Source of the DNA: Coffea arabica | Taxonomy: Eukaryota; Streptophyta; Magnoliopsida; Gentianales; Rubiaceae | Length of the DNA: 64,000 nucleotides | Direction of reading: 5' to 3' | Assembly: GCF_036785885.1 (NCBI RefSeq) | Contig: NC_092316.1 | Span: forward strand, 52,259,664 to 52,323,663 | Shown: in pieces, positions 1 through 13,243 of the stretch | Layout of the letters: the number at the start of each line of letters is the position of its first letter | Position numbering within the stretch: the stretch's first letter is position 1 | The notes under the pieces: model-generated | The model's input: the letters and a program-made list of their open reading frames with translations, nothing else | Database searches by the model: none | What the model was told of the DNA's origin: nothing | Translations under genes and position numbers: made by a program

Positions 1-2371
1 AACTTTAATGACAATTCTTGTTAGTATTTTGATTTCGTAGCACAGAGCCGTCGAATTCTTGTTTCATATAAGAGGGAGAACCATCATCATACTGCATCAA
101 TAGCTGTTGGATAATAATATCACAAGGACAATTGTTAGGAAAAAAATATAAACTGAAAAAAGAAATTAATTGTTAATCAAACACAAGACTGCGGAAAATT
201 GGAATTGCATAATCAGAGCAAACCCAAAACAACAAACAGCAGAGAAGTCAATTTCTAAAACACAAATTAAAAATCTGGAAAATAGCACCTAACCCATTGA
301 AGCGTATGTATATACAAAACAAGAAGACAGAGTTTTTTTTTTTTAGTATAATTTTTAATTTTGAAATAAAAGACCTGGGTTCTCTAGTGACGGTATTGAA
401 ACCAAGGAGTCTGGTGGCCAAGAAAATTCACAATGAGAAGAAGCTCATGTAAGCTGCCAGAGCGATTTACAATTAGTGCTAGATTCCGCTGTGAAGAAGG
501 GTAAAGGAAAGGGTACGCGTGCTGCCAAAAGTCCACGTCGGCCATAATTTTTTTTTTTTTTTTTAGGTTGGCTGACACAAATTAAAAAATAATTTAAAAA
601 AGAGATTTTTTAGCTAAATCACCAAACCCTAGGATATTTGGTCGCTAAATTAATTATTGATTGTTAGTTTTTAAATAATAAACTATTTTGTTTATGTTTG
701 AAACAATTTTTCCTCTTTCTAGAGCAAACAAACGTTTAAGATATATTTTTTTTTCTACGTTTGAAAAATTGTGAAAGAATTTTTTTTAATTTCATATGAA
801 AAAAAAAATTAGAATTGTTTGGCTTTATTCAACTTATATTTTATGTTGCTAATTACATTGGTAACGAATGAAAAATTTTAGAATAAATGTCTATAAGCTA
901 GCATTAATCACATATTATGATTGGAGTATTTTGATAACACAAAAAAGTCAAAATCTCACATAAACATGCAAATAAATTACCATAAACATGTTGTGTCCTA
1001 CAAATTAATTTAAGGCAACTAAGTCAAATTTATGGAGATTGTATTTCATAGATGACTATATCAAATATGGAAAAAAAAAACATTTTATAATATCTAAAAA
1101 GTTTGAATTTTGTGACAAAAATAATATAGTTTACCATCATATTCATAAACCTATCAACTAGAGATTGAAAAATAATAATTTATCATATAGTTAGCTATCT
1201 AGATTTCAATTATTTGATTGAATTTAGTAAACAGATTTTCTTACGTCCCATTGTGAGCCCTAGTGTAAATATCGTTAGGATTGAATACCACAATGGATCT
1301 TCTATCTCATTCTTTGTGTCACTTTCTGTTTCACTTTTTTATTATATTACTATTTTTTTCATAAATATCATATTTTAATTCTCTTTTGTTTTCTTAAAAT
1401 TTAATAACTATTAATTGAGTAAAAAATAAATACAACAGTCTCAAAAAACTTTTTATGTATTACTTAGTCAATACTTGTTGCATTTTAAGGAAACAAAAGA
1501 GAATTAAAATACGGTATGTATGAAGAAAATATAAAAATATAATAAAAATGAGACAAATAGTATAATAGAGAAGAAGACAAAATATCCGTTGCTGTCGAAT
1601 ATTAAGTGGGTTGATTTGAGTACAATTCAAGCTCTCCATTTTAACATTTTCCAAAATTTCAACCTTTTAAGATGGTTATACACTTTACAATTGTAGTTTG
1701 GTACACCGGGCTAATTAATGTGAATTGAATCAAAAAAAGGCATTACAATTCGAGGTAACAAGGCCTAAGAATTGCAACAGATTTACTAACTTTACCAAGC
1801 GAGTTTATTCATGTACTTGGGCATAAAGTAACTGAGTTAGACGCACACACAACACAGCCTTCTGTGTCCCAGTCCAATTATATTTATGAGTAGTAGTACT
1901 AGAAATGATCTGGCTGTGCCAATGCGCAATTTTTTTGTGTAAAAAATATTGAAAAATTCCCTATAACTCTCATTTTTAAAATTAATAGAACAAGGAAGAT
2001 CGTAATTGTCACCATGTTGAGAAACCATGGGTTTGTTTGGATTGTAAGTTATTTGGGATATTTTTTAGGTTACTTTTTAAGATCGCATAAATATGAAATA
2101 GGCGTTTGGATAGTAAGTAAATCGTGTAAATTAGCATTTGGACAGGTGCTCATTATTGAATTTAAGCAGGTGACTTTGACTTTTCAAATTTTGACTTTGA
2201 CTTCGAAAATTTTGACACAGTACTATGTTTACGCTAAACCAATTGCATACTTAATACACAAACGGTACAGATTAATTTAGAAGTTGGAAATCGAGGGCAT
2301 TTTAAGTACACTCTACACATGGGAAAATAAATTTTAGGGACATTTACAATCCTTTGTAATGCGATGAACAC
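1..2371. other. AT-rich intergenic DNA, no convincing gene
   Basis: No homologous coding sequence is recognised. A minus-strand reading frame at 384-578 gives a 64-residue peptide with no motif. From about 2,029 a G-start followed by a TTTGTTTGGATTG-type string resembles the terminal inverted repeat of Harbinger or hAT elements and lies just beyond the 3' end of the transposase gene. I could not find the matching inverted copy on the other side of that gene, so the element border is unproven. Confidence 0.6.
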
Positions 2372-3782
2372 CTAACGGCGGCGTCGCCCCCGTGCTGCGT
2401 ACATTTGAGTCGCTATGTAGTCTCGTTTAGCTTTCCATTCTGCCAGCTCTGCAGGAGATACATTTAATGCGAACGGTTGAAGTACTAGCCCGCCTATTTC
2501 TGGCTCTTCATTTAAGTGCACGTCTTCTGATTCAAACCGTTGAAAATGGGCATCTTCTGGTTGGTGCATCCTTAAAAAGTTGTGCAACGCACAACAAGCA
2601 ATGACTATACTGATTTGAGTGCTCATATAGAAATTATCTACCGGACCCTTTAACCATTTGAATCTTTTCTTAAGCACACCGAATGTGCGCTCAATGACAT
2701 TGCGAAGTTGCGAATGTCGAGTATTGAACAAGGTCTTTGCCGGAGATTCGGACCCCACGTTCTTATACGGGGGCATGAAACCAGGAGCATTCCTGTATGC
2801 CGCATCAACTAAGTAGTACTGGCCTAATTGACAAAGTTATTCTAATTAATAAACGCGATAAAAAATAAGAGTTGTGGTAATAAAGCGTAGCACATGCTTG
2901 ACTTGAAATATTGGACCCATCACTTACCAGGTTGCGGCAGTGGAAAATCGGACGGATATGCTAATGCTGAGTCCAACACTCGCGCATCGTGTGCACTTCC
3001 CTCCCATCCAGCATACACATAGATGAAGCGCATGTCATGGTCACAAACTGCCATAACATTCTGTGATTGCCACCCGTGCCGATTTGTATATGCCATTTGC
3101 TCGCCTGTCGGAGGACAAGCTGAGATGTGGGTGCCATTCATCGCTCCCACGGCATCCTAATATGTGTAAAAAATATGTAATCAACTTTCTAGAATCGTCT
3201 TACGTTAGAGTCACCAAAAATCAGATGTTCTTTCCACATTACCTTGAACCATGGATAAAAATTAGTTGAGTTTGCAATTCGTGGATGAACTGCAGTCTGG
3301 TCACTCGGTCGTATTATTTCAGTTGCAAATAGACACAGGCCTCGGAGCACCTTTTTTATATTTCGATTAATCGTCTCGATGGATCGATCAAAAATAGTCC
3401 CCAACACACGGTGCGTATGCTTGTGGCTGACCAACATTAAAGTCATAGCAAGCGCCTCCTGTATGGGCACGCGTTGTTGGTAATTGTGTGGAACGTACTG
3501 TCTCTCGACAAGGATATTGGACAGTAGCAAGAAATTATCAACCGTGATACGCATGTTGTCTATTGAGCGTCTATGATGGCCGTAGAGTACGCGTTCCACC
3601 CACTGCCTATCTGTGAATGAACCATCATGTTGCAGAAGTGGTTGATTATTATCCACGTGTGCAAGTGACGGATGCATTAACATTAACGAGGCACTCATAA
3701 GAATTAAGGCCTCATCTTCCTCATCTTGCCTCATGCGGTCCGCATTGCATCCTCTAGCACCATGGCGGTTGTTCCAGGCCAT
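2372..3782 (-). CDS. PIF/Harbinger-type transposase (DDE_4 / HARBI1-like nuclease)
   Basis: Three exons on the minus strand: 3782-3243, 3156-2928 and 2823-2372, joined by introns of 86 and 104 bp with GT/AG ends and continuous frame. The product is 406 residues, close to the family size. Residues 1-180 hold the N-terminal helical, HTH-like region. The nuclease fold follows: block GAMNGTHI at 184-191, block GSAHDARVL with Asp237, YYLVDAAY at 259-266, and VIERTFGVLK with Glu301. In the family these blocks carry the D, D and E metal ligands that cut and join transposon DNA. Here the first ligand position is Asn187 instead of Asp, so catalysis is probably lost although the reading frame is whole. 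It could be a dead transposon copy or a domesticated ALP1/HARBI1-like gene; convincing terminal inverted repeats were not found. Confidence 0.88.
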
Positions 3783-4122
3783 GATAAGAGTATAGATCTG
3801 TATATATTTTTACATAAGCGTGTTCGTATGTGTATAACCAATTCCATAAATGTGTTAATACACGTGTTAATGGAAATGTCAGGAATCTAGACAATTTTAT
3901 GGCTTTAAATGTATTTATGTAATTGGTCAGACATGTCCCATTAGAGTCTTCATCATCCTCTCAAACCAATTACGAAAACTAGCACATGCTTTATGAAGTA
4001 TAAATTAGCAATATGACTTTTAAATAGAATACTTAGCAATATGACTTTTATAGCACGTATTTGACAATATGACTTTTAATATAAATATATTGTAATCTAC
4101 TATTTTTGTATATTATTATAAA

Positions 4123-4560
4123 GGGTAAAAAACAAAAAAGCCCCCTGTGATAAGTCTAATACACAGAAAAGCCCCCTATGGTTTCAAAATATACAATACG
4201 ACACCTCATACTTTGAACTAAATTATAAAGGTGACGGAATCCGTTAAACTTAACGGAAATGACTTATTGGAACCTAAAATTTTTTTTTTTATGACAAGTT
4301 TTTATCAAATATACCTATTCTACCCCTTAATCCTCAATTCTCTCTATTTAGAGACTAAAACAAATGATTTTTTTGAGCTGTCTTTTGCTTATTTATATCA
4401 GTGCATTTTGGTCATTTTGTCCATTTCCGTTAAGTTTAACGGATTCCGTTACCTTTACAATTTAGTTCAAAGCATGAGGGGTCGTGTTGTATATTTTGAA
4501 ACCATGGGGGGCTTTTCTATGTATTAGGTTAACCACATGGGGCTTTTTTGTTTTTTACCC
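4123..4560. mobile_element. Mutator-like MITE, 438 bp, long TIRs, 9-bp TSD
   Basis: The element begins GGGTAAAAAACAAAAAAG and ends with the inverted copy. Inverted similarity continues for about 130 bases on each side, through a block rich in CCGTTAA. Perfect 9-bp direct repeats TATTATAAA flank it at 4114-4122 and 4561-4569, which is the Mutator-type target duplication length. The plus-strand reading frame at 4231-4527 spans the element and is not a gene. No transposase is encoded, so it is non-autonomous. Confidence 0.9.
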
Positions 4561-4569
4561 TATTATAAA

Positions 4570-7500
4570 TATATATAATTATAAATGAATAAATTAATAT
4601 ATTTGTGATTTAAAATTTATATATTTTTATATAAATATACATTTATGCATTTATAATAATAATAATTATAAATAAATATATTTATTTACTTATATAAAAC
4701 TCTTATAAATATATTATAATTGTATTATATTATCTATTACTATAATACATAATATAAATATATTTTTTTGAGTATAAATAAATTATATAAGGGTCAATAT
4801 TACTATAAATGTATAAATTATAAATGAATATATTATATAAGTAATTTTGGGGTGCAACAAAAAATGGAAGAAAAGGAGCATATGGATATGCAGGCATAAA
4901 TAATTATGTTGGGCCAAGTGTAGCTCAAAGCCCAGTAAACAGTTGCAGTTTTTTTGTAGATTGAAGCTCCTTGACAACCTGAGGATCCAGAAGCACCATA
5001 ACTCCTGCTGCCTTCAGGCTCAAGCACCACATATTTGCTGGTGCCAAAAAATGATTATTGTTTTTCGATTCTCTCTATCTTGGATTAGGAAGGAAAAAGA
5101 AGGGATCCAGCCCAAATTCTCAAATCTATGCCGGCCTAAACTAAAGTGCCACTCTTTCGTCTTATAATTCTTTCATTTATCTCTACAGACATGGGGCTTT
5201 AGAATCATTCATATATACACGCTGCATCACGCTTTTGGTAGTACAGCAACCCTTTTCGCGGCCAATTCTGCTAAAGCAAACCACGCTTTACTATTTCTAC
5301 TTTGTATCAAAAACAAATCAATTTTAACAATTTAGTACCTTATCCCTTCCTTTGGTGACACATTTTTCAAGTCAGTTGAATTATATTTTTGTTTACTATT
5401 TGGTAAATAAGATTTCAGCATACATTTGTTCACTATAATTTTTGTTCTACAATTTAGGGATACCGAAGATTTTTAATTCGAAAGCAACTATCAAAATTTA
5501 CTGATATTCAATCAATTTAAGCAATGTGTTACAAATATTAATCAAAGTCTACTCAAATGCTAAGATTGATAGTTTAGTATAGGGAAAAATTGCAATTAAC
5601 CCTTAAAATTATATTGAATTAGTAGTACTAAAATGATAGGTGGCAATCATTAGAGAAGTTCTTGGCAGAAAACGTCAAGTTTCATGAAATACTCATCATC
5701 TTAAGAACCTTTTGTAATTCCAATACCATACATCATCCAAGCTCAGATCAATTTAAACAGAATAATAATAATAATAATATTATCTCTCTCTCTACAAATA
5801 CATACGCATATATAAGTATACACATTTATTATCTTTCAATTTTTGTAAAATTTTATTCTTCATAACATATAAGTTTTTTATTTTTTATATATTTTTTTAC
5901 TACTTTTACGAGTGTATACACATTTGTTGTGTATGTTAATATAAATGTAATTAATATGTATAAATGTATATTTAATATTATGTATATTAATATAAATATA
6001 AAAATGCATTACGTGAGAGTATATAAAACAACAATCCAGGCGAAACTAATTCCAGTCCGTACTATCTCAAAAAACATATCTCACCAGGTTACTTCAATTC
6101 GTAACACCTCAAAATATTTATTATCACTTTGAAGCGGTAAAATATGATGAACGATTACTTTCCAAATAACTCGTACAATGCATTAAGTAAGAGTATAAAC
6201 GGCTACCATACAAAAGATACAAATACCACAGAAATTGAATTTAGATTGCAATTTTATAACTGAAAACATCTGTCTACTATTTACCTCGCTTCCACTAGCA
6301 CGCACGTAGCTTCCGGTTGCCACACGCACACAGCTACCACGTTAACAATTCTCGACAAGGCCGCCACTTCGTCTTGACGCTCTGTCTTCTATCCTCTTCG
6401 TTCTTTTTTTTGGCGTAGAGAATTGCAGGCCAATTCTTATTGTAGAGAATTGCACTTCTTAAATGTATTTATTGCGGGGGATGGCTGATCTGCATAGGAG
6501 TTTTTAGAGAACTTCCACCACAATTTCCACTTTGTCGTTTCATGAGATATTACATGCAATTGGAATGCTTTAAAGCACATGTATTTCCGCAATTTATGGC
6601 CCTCGTCTGACGACACGACACATCCCTGAAAATTGAAAGAGGAAACATACGGAAAAGTTAACTTTACAGACATTTTTTATTGGCCATGTAAAAGTAGTCA
6701 CAAACGCACAAATCCATGTGCTTGTCCTTCAATTGCAGTAGTCCTCTGTCTTCTGTTTCTTAAATTTTTTGGTTTCTTTCCAGGGCTTTCCCTTTGAATT
6801 TTTTTATAGGAAAATTAGAGAAGTTTCTTCTTACTCCAGTTCTTCTCCTTATATACATGAAGGCTCTCTATTTTTCTCAACCGGGGGATTGCCAACTTTC
6901 ATAAGTTGGTTAAAATACCTTTTTATTGCCATGAATTTCCTCGCATGTGTATCTTTTTATATGCACTACTACTCTTTTAGTGCTTACTGACAAAAAACTT
7001 TTAGAGTGTTTAGTACTAACTAAACTAAACAACTCTTTTAGGACTAACTAATATACTTGTGATAAATTATTGGATTGGTCTCAAAATTTTGCACTAAATT
7101 GCACAATACCGCTGGTTTAGTTTTGGTTCCGGTTTAATCAATTGGCGATGGATGGATTTTGACCCGGCAGACTTAAAAAGCAACTCGATTCGCAGTAAGT
7201 AAAAGTGACCTTGCGACGGTACAATAAAACACGTATTTCTCCTCTACCATTTTCAGCAAACGAATTAGGACAAGGAGGAAATGTATGGTTAAGCTGAGGG
7301 CGTGTCCTTCACCAACTGGTTCAAATGGGACCATCAAACTTCAAACCATATGCTGAAAAGAAAAGGAGACCATTGAACAATAAATCTCTACAAGATTGTG
7401 CAGATCAGATGTTGGTTGTGGTTGACTACAAATTGGATACAAAAATACATATTAAACTCACTCGTAAATTGGAAGCATTGAGCATGATATAAGAAATTAT

Positions 7501-7925
7501 CTCAACTTTTGGAAGTAATAGGTACTCATTTTTCTTCATTCAAAAGAATTTCACACGTACAAAGCAATAAGGAGGAATATGAGAAGTGTAATGACAATTA
7601 CTTATCACAAATGTTATGCACATATACTTTCCAAACGCTTCCTGTTATGTCTAAATCAGTCAGCACCAAAAAAGGAAACTTGAGCTACTGGTTTCACCAT
7701 AAATAAGTCCTCCAAACATTAAAAGCAATAATAATAATCTTTTCAAAAACAGAAGTTTGACGCTGCTCAATGCCAACCAAGTTAACTTCTATCAAAAGAT
7801 CATAACTTATGCTTGAGAGCCATTTCCTTCAATTCCCAAGACAAATCACAAGGAGAAAAGGAACAATGAACAGCCAGGCATTAACTAATCCTTGACAGAT
7901 TTAAAAAACATCTCAGAGCCCCAGA
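4570..7925. other. AT-rich intergenic DNA with degraded fragments
   Basis: 4,570-4,860 is almost pure A/T. A less AT-rich block at about 4,860-5,170 looks as if it could once have been coding on the minus strand, but I recognise no family. 5,770-5,790 holds an AAT microsatellite. A 78-residue minus-strand frame at 6437-6673 has no recognised motif. I see no RNA gene and no supported CDS. Confidence 0.55.
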
Positions 7926-8002
7926 CTACAGACGAATACCTCTCTCCACATGCCTTGCAATCAGATTCATGGCGTAAGTGCTCCAAACATGCCCTTTATG
8001 AC
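7926..8002 (-). other. Possible alternative last exon or gene remnant
   Basis: On the minus strand a T-rich tract ending TTTTTTGCAG is followed by an open frame of 25 codons (from HKGHVWSTYAMN to the stop) ending in TAG. This looks like a terminal exon, about 380 bp beyond the stop of the Myb/SANT-like gene on the same strand. It may be an alternative 3' exon of that gene or a relic of another. The family is not recognised and the support is only the splice-like signal and open frame. Confidence 0.22.
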
Positions 8003-8383
8003 CTGCAAAAAATTGGGCAGGTGAGTTCCACGCTAAGGCACTTCAACTGTAAGAACTAAAAAAATATCACCTGCTAGACATAAATGACATACGCGTTGTC
8101 GGCAACATCAATGTGAAGATGGCTGGAAGCAACTTGATCAAGGAAAACAATCTAAGACGCTTAATATGCTTCATGAGAAGTTAATGAAATTAGCATCAAG
8201 GACAAGCAAGTGTTATGCACAATCACGAAGAAACAAATTACACATAATTATTGGGAACCAAATATCTCTAATAAAAAATGGACAAGTAATCCACAAACAA
8301 CCACGTTATACAAGTACAATCATCCACAATGTACTTTAATAGTACAAACATTCCACATAATTGGCATGCCACATAAAGTGTTC

Positions 8384-11300
8384 TTAGGCCAAGCCTTTTT
8401 CCTTCATCAACTTGAGGATGTAGCCGTAGCGATCGGCTGCAGAAGCTCTAAGAAAAATAATCTTTTCACCCTCGTTCTCATATTTGGCATAGTGACAGTT
8501 AGCTTCAAGTCTCCACGCGTCCGGAATTTCCATTGAGGTGATCACATCCTGGCACTGCATTATGCCGTAGACGGAGTCGAACTCCGACCTACTCCGTCTG
8601 TCGTCAAGAACGAAGTCGGTGTAATTCCCGATCTTGCTTATAGCATCCTCAAGACCAGTAGATGATCGTGTCGATTTTGAACCTCTACTCCCTTCAGGTT
8701 CACCACTGGTTCCTAGGCTTGAGGCTGACCGTTTTCCTCCAACTGCACCAGGAACTGGGGGAACATAGTAGACGTCGTCGTCATCCTCAACTGCTGTTAC
8801 GTTCACCGGAGTAGGCACCCTCGAACTAGAGGCTTTACCTTTTCCCTTCCGATTTTTAGCAGCAGTGTTGGACCGTTCTCGGCGAGGCGGTTCCGATGGA
8901 ACTACCTCGCTTGCAGACTGGGCACGGCTGCCTGTGGCATGTCTTCCAAGCAGTAAAGGTGTCAACCGATCGTACCAGTAGCATGAATTCTCTTTTTTGA
9001 AGTCAACGTACGAGGCATTGGTCTGGTGAAATGCAAATATGAAGTCAGCACACAGGAATTGATAGTGTACAAGGAAAATATTTTATAAGATTCGAGTTAT
9101 TTTAACAAGGAAAATGGTAATTCAATTAACTTTGTCGATAGCTAATATTTCTGTATATTAAACAAAGAGTTGTGAATGACAAATCACCAGCAGCTAAGCC
9201 GAGCAATTTTCACATTTTGCAGTCAAATAATCCAATCAAAGCTAATCCATTTAATCTCAATGCCCAGAAAAGAATGGTCAACTAAGCGAAGGATAATCCA
9301 ACTTCAAGTAAATCATATCATGGAAACAAAGAACCTAGATTTATAAATTTACTCACTAATGCTGCCTTGATTTGCTACTATTACATCTTACTTCCAATAT
9401 AACCCATACAGAGAGGATAAAAGAATCCAAAGCCACACCTGATTACTTTGTGAAGAAACAGAAAACACAACCAAGCCTCCAAAACACACTCGTAAAAAAG
9501 CAAATTCAGCAAGAAAGACTTAAAATGAGGATGAATAAAAAAAAGAAACAACTTTTTTCATCGACAATGATCAGAATTTCAATAAGTGGAGCCATAAAAA
9601 CCAAAATCAACCAAATAATCAGCATCCCATTTCACCAATTGAAGGAAATGCACTAATCGACAAGTCAAATTCATCGAAAAAAGCACATCAAGAAAGGAGA
9701 AAAGAAAGAACATGAAAGATTAGATAAAAAAAGGTTGGCACTGCAGCTGTCTATGCAAAAAAAAAAACAATTTAAACGAGAGTAAAATAGCAAAGATGTG
9801 TGGATATCAAATTGGGATGTGCAGATAGAGGCAGGACAGTACTAACTCATCACTTTATCAGAAGGCCATTCATTAGTATCATTATAATTGACATCAGCAG
9901 TGCAGGCACTGAATAGAATAGAATTGGTCATTTTCAAGTTTCGAATGGCTCAGAAATTTCTTCATATTGCTCTCTAAAGTTCATAGAAGTTCTGCTGCTT
10001 CTGGTGTGACTTTGGCGATAAGCTTTGAGAAGCTCATAATGAAATATTCCATGCATCTCTGAAATTTGCTTTCTTGTTTTCTTTGTTTTTTCAAACGTGT
10101 CTTTGTATAAGATTTTTAATTCTTGAAATTATTTTACAGATTGAATGTCCAAACAATTATGTGAGTTGTCAAATCAACAAAAGTACAAATGCCATGCCCG
10201 AATGCTGGAACTTGGAAGGATTGAGGAAGATCATAGCTGAGGTGAGATATTAAAATTATCTACTCTGCCAATAAATAAACCAGGACAATCCTGATCAAGA
10301 TTCAACATTCAAAATTCAAAGTTACAGTTGGTAATGGTCCCAACAAGTAACAACCTTTGCAGGAAAAGATCTGCACGGACCATATTAATTGAACAGAGGG
10401 ACTTTGATTTCAGAAAAGGTTATCCAGAATTGGATATATATATATAACATTTACAAATTTGACTAAACATGTTTAGCAAAATATTCAAGTACTAAATTTT
10501 CTCCTATAAACAACTCTTTATTTTTTCCTCCTTTGTACTTTACAACAAATACAAGACACCAAATTTAGTCTCAACTAAAAGGCATCAAAGCAACTAAAAG
10601 GCACCAAATTTTAATTAAAGCAGGCCTGTTAAATTCTTGAGACTAAGGATAAATTCTTGCGAGGATAGGCCCATGCAGTTATGAAAAGGGATGTTATAGA
10701 TGGAACAAATAAATTGTTTAACTTTTGAGTTTCATGAAAAGGGATGTAACCCGAGTTGGATCCGAATTCATTGAAGCTGTAATTTTTTTTAAGTGAAAAT
10801 TTCATGCGCTTACTGAAAACTCTAAATATTCAAGTTATTTTAACAAGGAAAATACTTATATTATTCAGGAACCTCCCCTTATAACTCTTTATAACCCAAA
10901 TCTAGTTCTATTCAGAATTGAATATGTAGTTGTGCACCAAATTACAGGTTCTTTTCATCATTCAATCTAATAAGGTAATTGTAATGACTGAGCTACAAGA
11001 TTAACTCATCAAAAGACTTCGAGGATTGAAAATAAGACGGAATAACAAGTGGAGTCAGCATATAAAAATTGATTAAGTCACCGGAAAATCAAGGATGAAA
11101 AGGCATCAAGGATTAGACACAAGTGAGAATAACAAGTGCAGTTTAAACAAGATTGAGTGCTCAGATTTTAGTTCAATAGGGAATCTGAAGTCACCTTTCA
11201 AATCTGAAGTACAAAGAAATTCAATTAACAGAAGTCAAGGAAGCGACAAGTCCATACCTGCTCCAAGTTGGCCCAATGTTCATCATCAGCAGTGAAACAG

Positions 11301-11578
11301 TAGCTGTCCTCACTCCACCCAACCCCGGTCTCTATTTTTGATGAAATCCCACGCAGATTGCAGAACAGGTCCCATTTCTTCTTGATGTGATAGAATCTGG
11401 TCTGCAATTGCTGGCCAGTCACAGTCATTATGTCATTGCTCGCCAAATGGGCTGCCAACATGTCGTAGTTGGTCTCTAGCGACTTCCTGTTGTCCCAAAC
11501 GTTATTTTCCCGAAAACTGACGTAGGCTGTGAGGAAAGCTTCATCCATTGCATCAGTCCAGTGTATCCTAGAAGCCAT
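8384..11578 (-). CDS. Myb/SANT-like DNA-binding domain protein (Myb_DNA-bind_3 type)
   Basis: Two exons, 11578-11258 and 9022-8384, joined in phase 0 across a 2.2-kb intron (donor CAG|GTATGG, acceptor TTTCACCAG). The product is 319 residues. Residues 1-107 form the Myb/SANT-like domain: IHWTDAMDEAFL near the N-terminus, a helix around QLQTRFYHIKKKWDL, a GVGW block and a closing WANLEQ. A linker rich in Ser, Lys and Arg follows, then an acidic stretch (EDDDDVYYVPPVP), and a conserved-looking C-terminal region ending LMKEKGLA. Plant members are nuclear; many are plant-expanded genes related to the Myb-like accessory ORF of PIF/Harbinger elements, others are LIMYB-like regulators. Its specific target cannot be deduced. 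A minus-strand Harbinger-type transposase lies 4.6 kb downstream. Confidence 0.82.
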
Positions 11579-13243
11579 TTGCTAAGTTTGATGGGGAAAA
11601 ACAGTTAGCAGTGGACTGAGATAACAGAAATTGAATTAAAGTGGTTTGGAAACAGATCTGGACAATCAATAGTGAAAGCAAAAACAGGTGCAGAAGGAAC
11701 TCAACGAAGGCACTTGCCTCAAAATAGACCTCAAGGCACTTGATGAAGTTGTTGGATGCAGTTGACGAACGGGTAGAGCAATCGGACGTACAGCTAACAG
11801 GTGAGGCTTCAAAATTCGAACAAAAAGTATTATTAACCAATGAATATGCTGCGAAAATTACTTTCTAATACAGCGTAGAAAGAACATACAATCGCAAGAA
11901 GGCTTCTTCCTCTTCTCAGCGGTCATAACCGAAGAGAGAACTGCCTCAGAACAATCGAAATGGCAGCAGCTGGACAGTAAAATTATTAACTTATTGCAAA
12001 AAATATGCATCCAAACAGCAAATGGGAGTTTGCATCCAAACAAATTCCCAGCGTGTTAGCTTTCAAATTCCATTGATCAACAAAAAATCCCATGCTTCTG
12101 TTAATTCTGGAAATTAGCAGCCCACAATAATACATGTTTTTAACTCCTAACAATAACATTATGAGCTAATTGACATGTATCTAACCTCATCAAATGAGAC
12201 TTACAACAGAACCAAAAGTTATGAATTCAAGCATCTATAACTGTGCAGGATTATGTATTCCGTATAATCTGATACAATTTCTTTGTTGAAAAGGCACAAA
12301 TCCTAGTCCTTTTTTTTTTCTTTTGTTCTGGGTCAGACTCAAAATGTAAAGATTCTTTTCTCTGGGCTACTCATGTAAACTTTTGTTTTCAAGTATATGT
12401 CCAATTTTAATTCTTCTTCAAAACCATTTTTTCATGGCCTTCATATACTGTCTGAGTTATACATTTATGAAGTAGCATCCCATTAAACAACTTATACTAC
12501 GTTAAAGTATGAGTTTATTATTCAATAATAAACATGAATGGTCAATGCCAAGGACAAGTAACTTGCTGCTAACTTCAGAGTATTAATCCAGGGACTCGTT
12601 GCCTCATTATCAGTAATGTTTTGCATATTACTGCCTTGGGCATCCAGACGCTTAAACATTTAACTTTAAATACTTTATAAATTTTACAGCAGACCGGTAT
12701 ATTTTGCTTTTATGTTTCCTATCACACTTGTCCAATCCTTGTGCGTTATGAGGCAAACCTTTTTAATTGGAAAGAAAGCAAAAGAAACCATGAAAAAAGC
12801 ACCAAAACTGATTGCCAAAGGCCAATGCAACTAAGCAGTGAAAATCCCTTGTATTTTTTGGTAAAACTTATTAAACAACTTCTGTCCATCTTTTTATTTT
12901 CCCCATTAAATTTTTTGTTTCCATGATAAGAAAAAAGCCCAAAGACAATAAATCTCCTTGCTTGCAATATATCCAGTTAATCCAGTTTTAATGCTCATAA
13001 CCTCCCAATTTGAAAGGCCAGAGCAGCTTTATTCCACCATTCATTCAGATTCGGGTTCAATTAATCCTAAGTAGATTTTAATCTACCATAAACGAAATCT
13101 ACTCTTCGCACACACCCAACACAAAATCAGGTGTCCAAGGGAGATAATCAGCTGATGAAGCCGTGGACAACTAGAAAGACAGATCAAGGCAGGTTTATGG
13201 AATGTAAATTGCAGCTAAATCCAAAAATTCGAGGGAATTGTAC
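11579..13243. other. Upstream region of the Myb/SANT-like gene
   Basis: AT-rich sequence with no coding similarity. If the putative leader exon at 13244-13600 is real, most of this interval is a 5' UTR intron on the minus strand. No other gene is supported. Confidence 0.4.

Noticed and set aside
2014-2280. 88-residue plus-strand frame next to the transposase
   Set aside because: Low-complexity translation of AT-rich, probably TIR-adjacent, transposon sequence.
4231-4527. 98-residue plus-strand open frame
   Set aside because: It lies wholly inside the Mutator-like MITE and spans both inverted repeats; it has no protein similarity.
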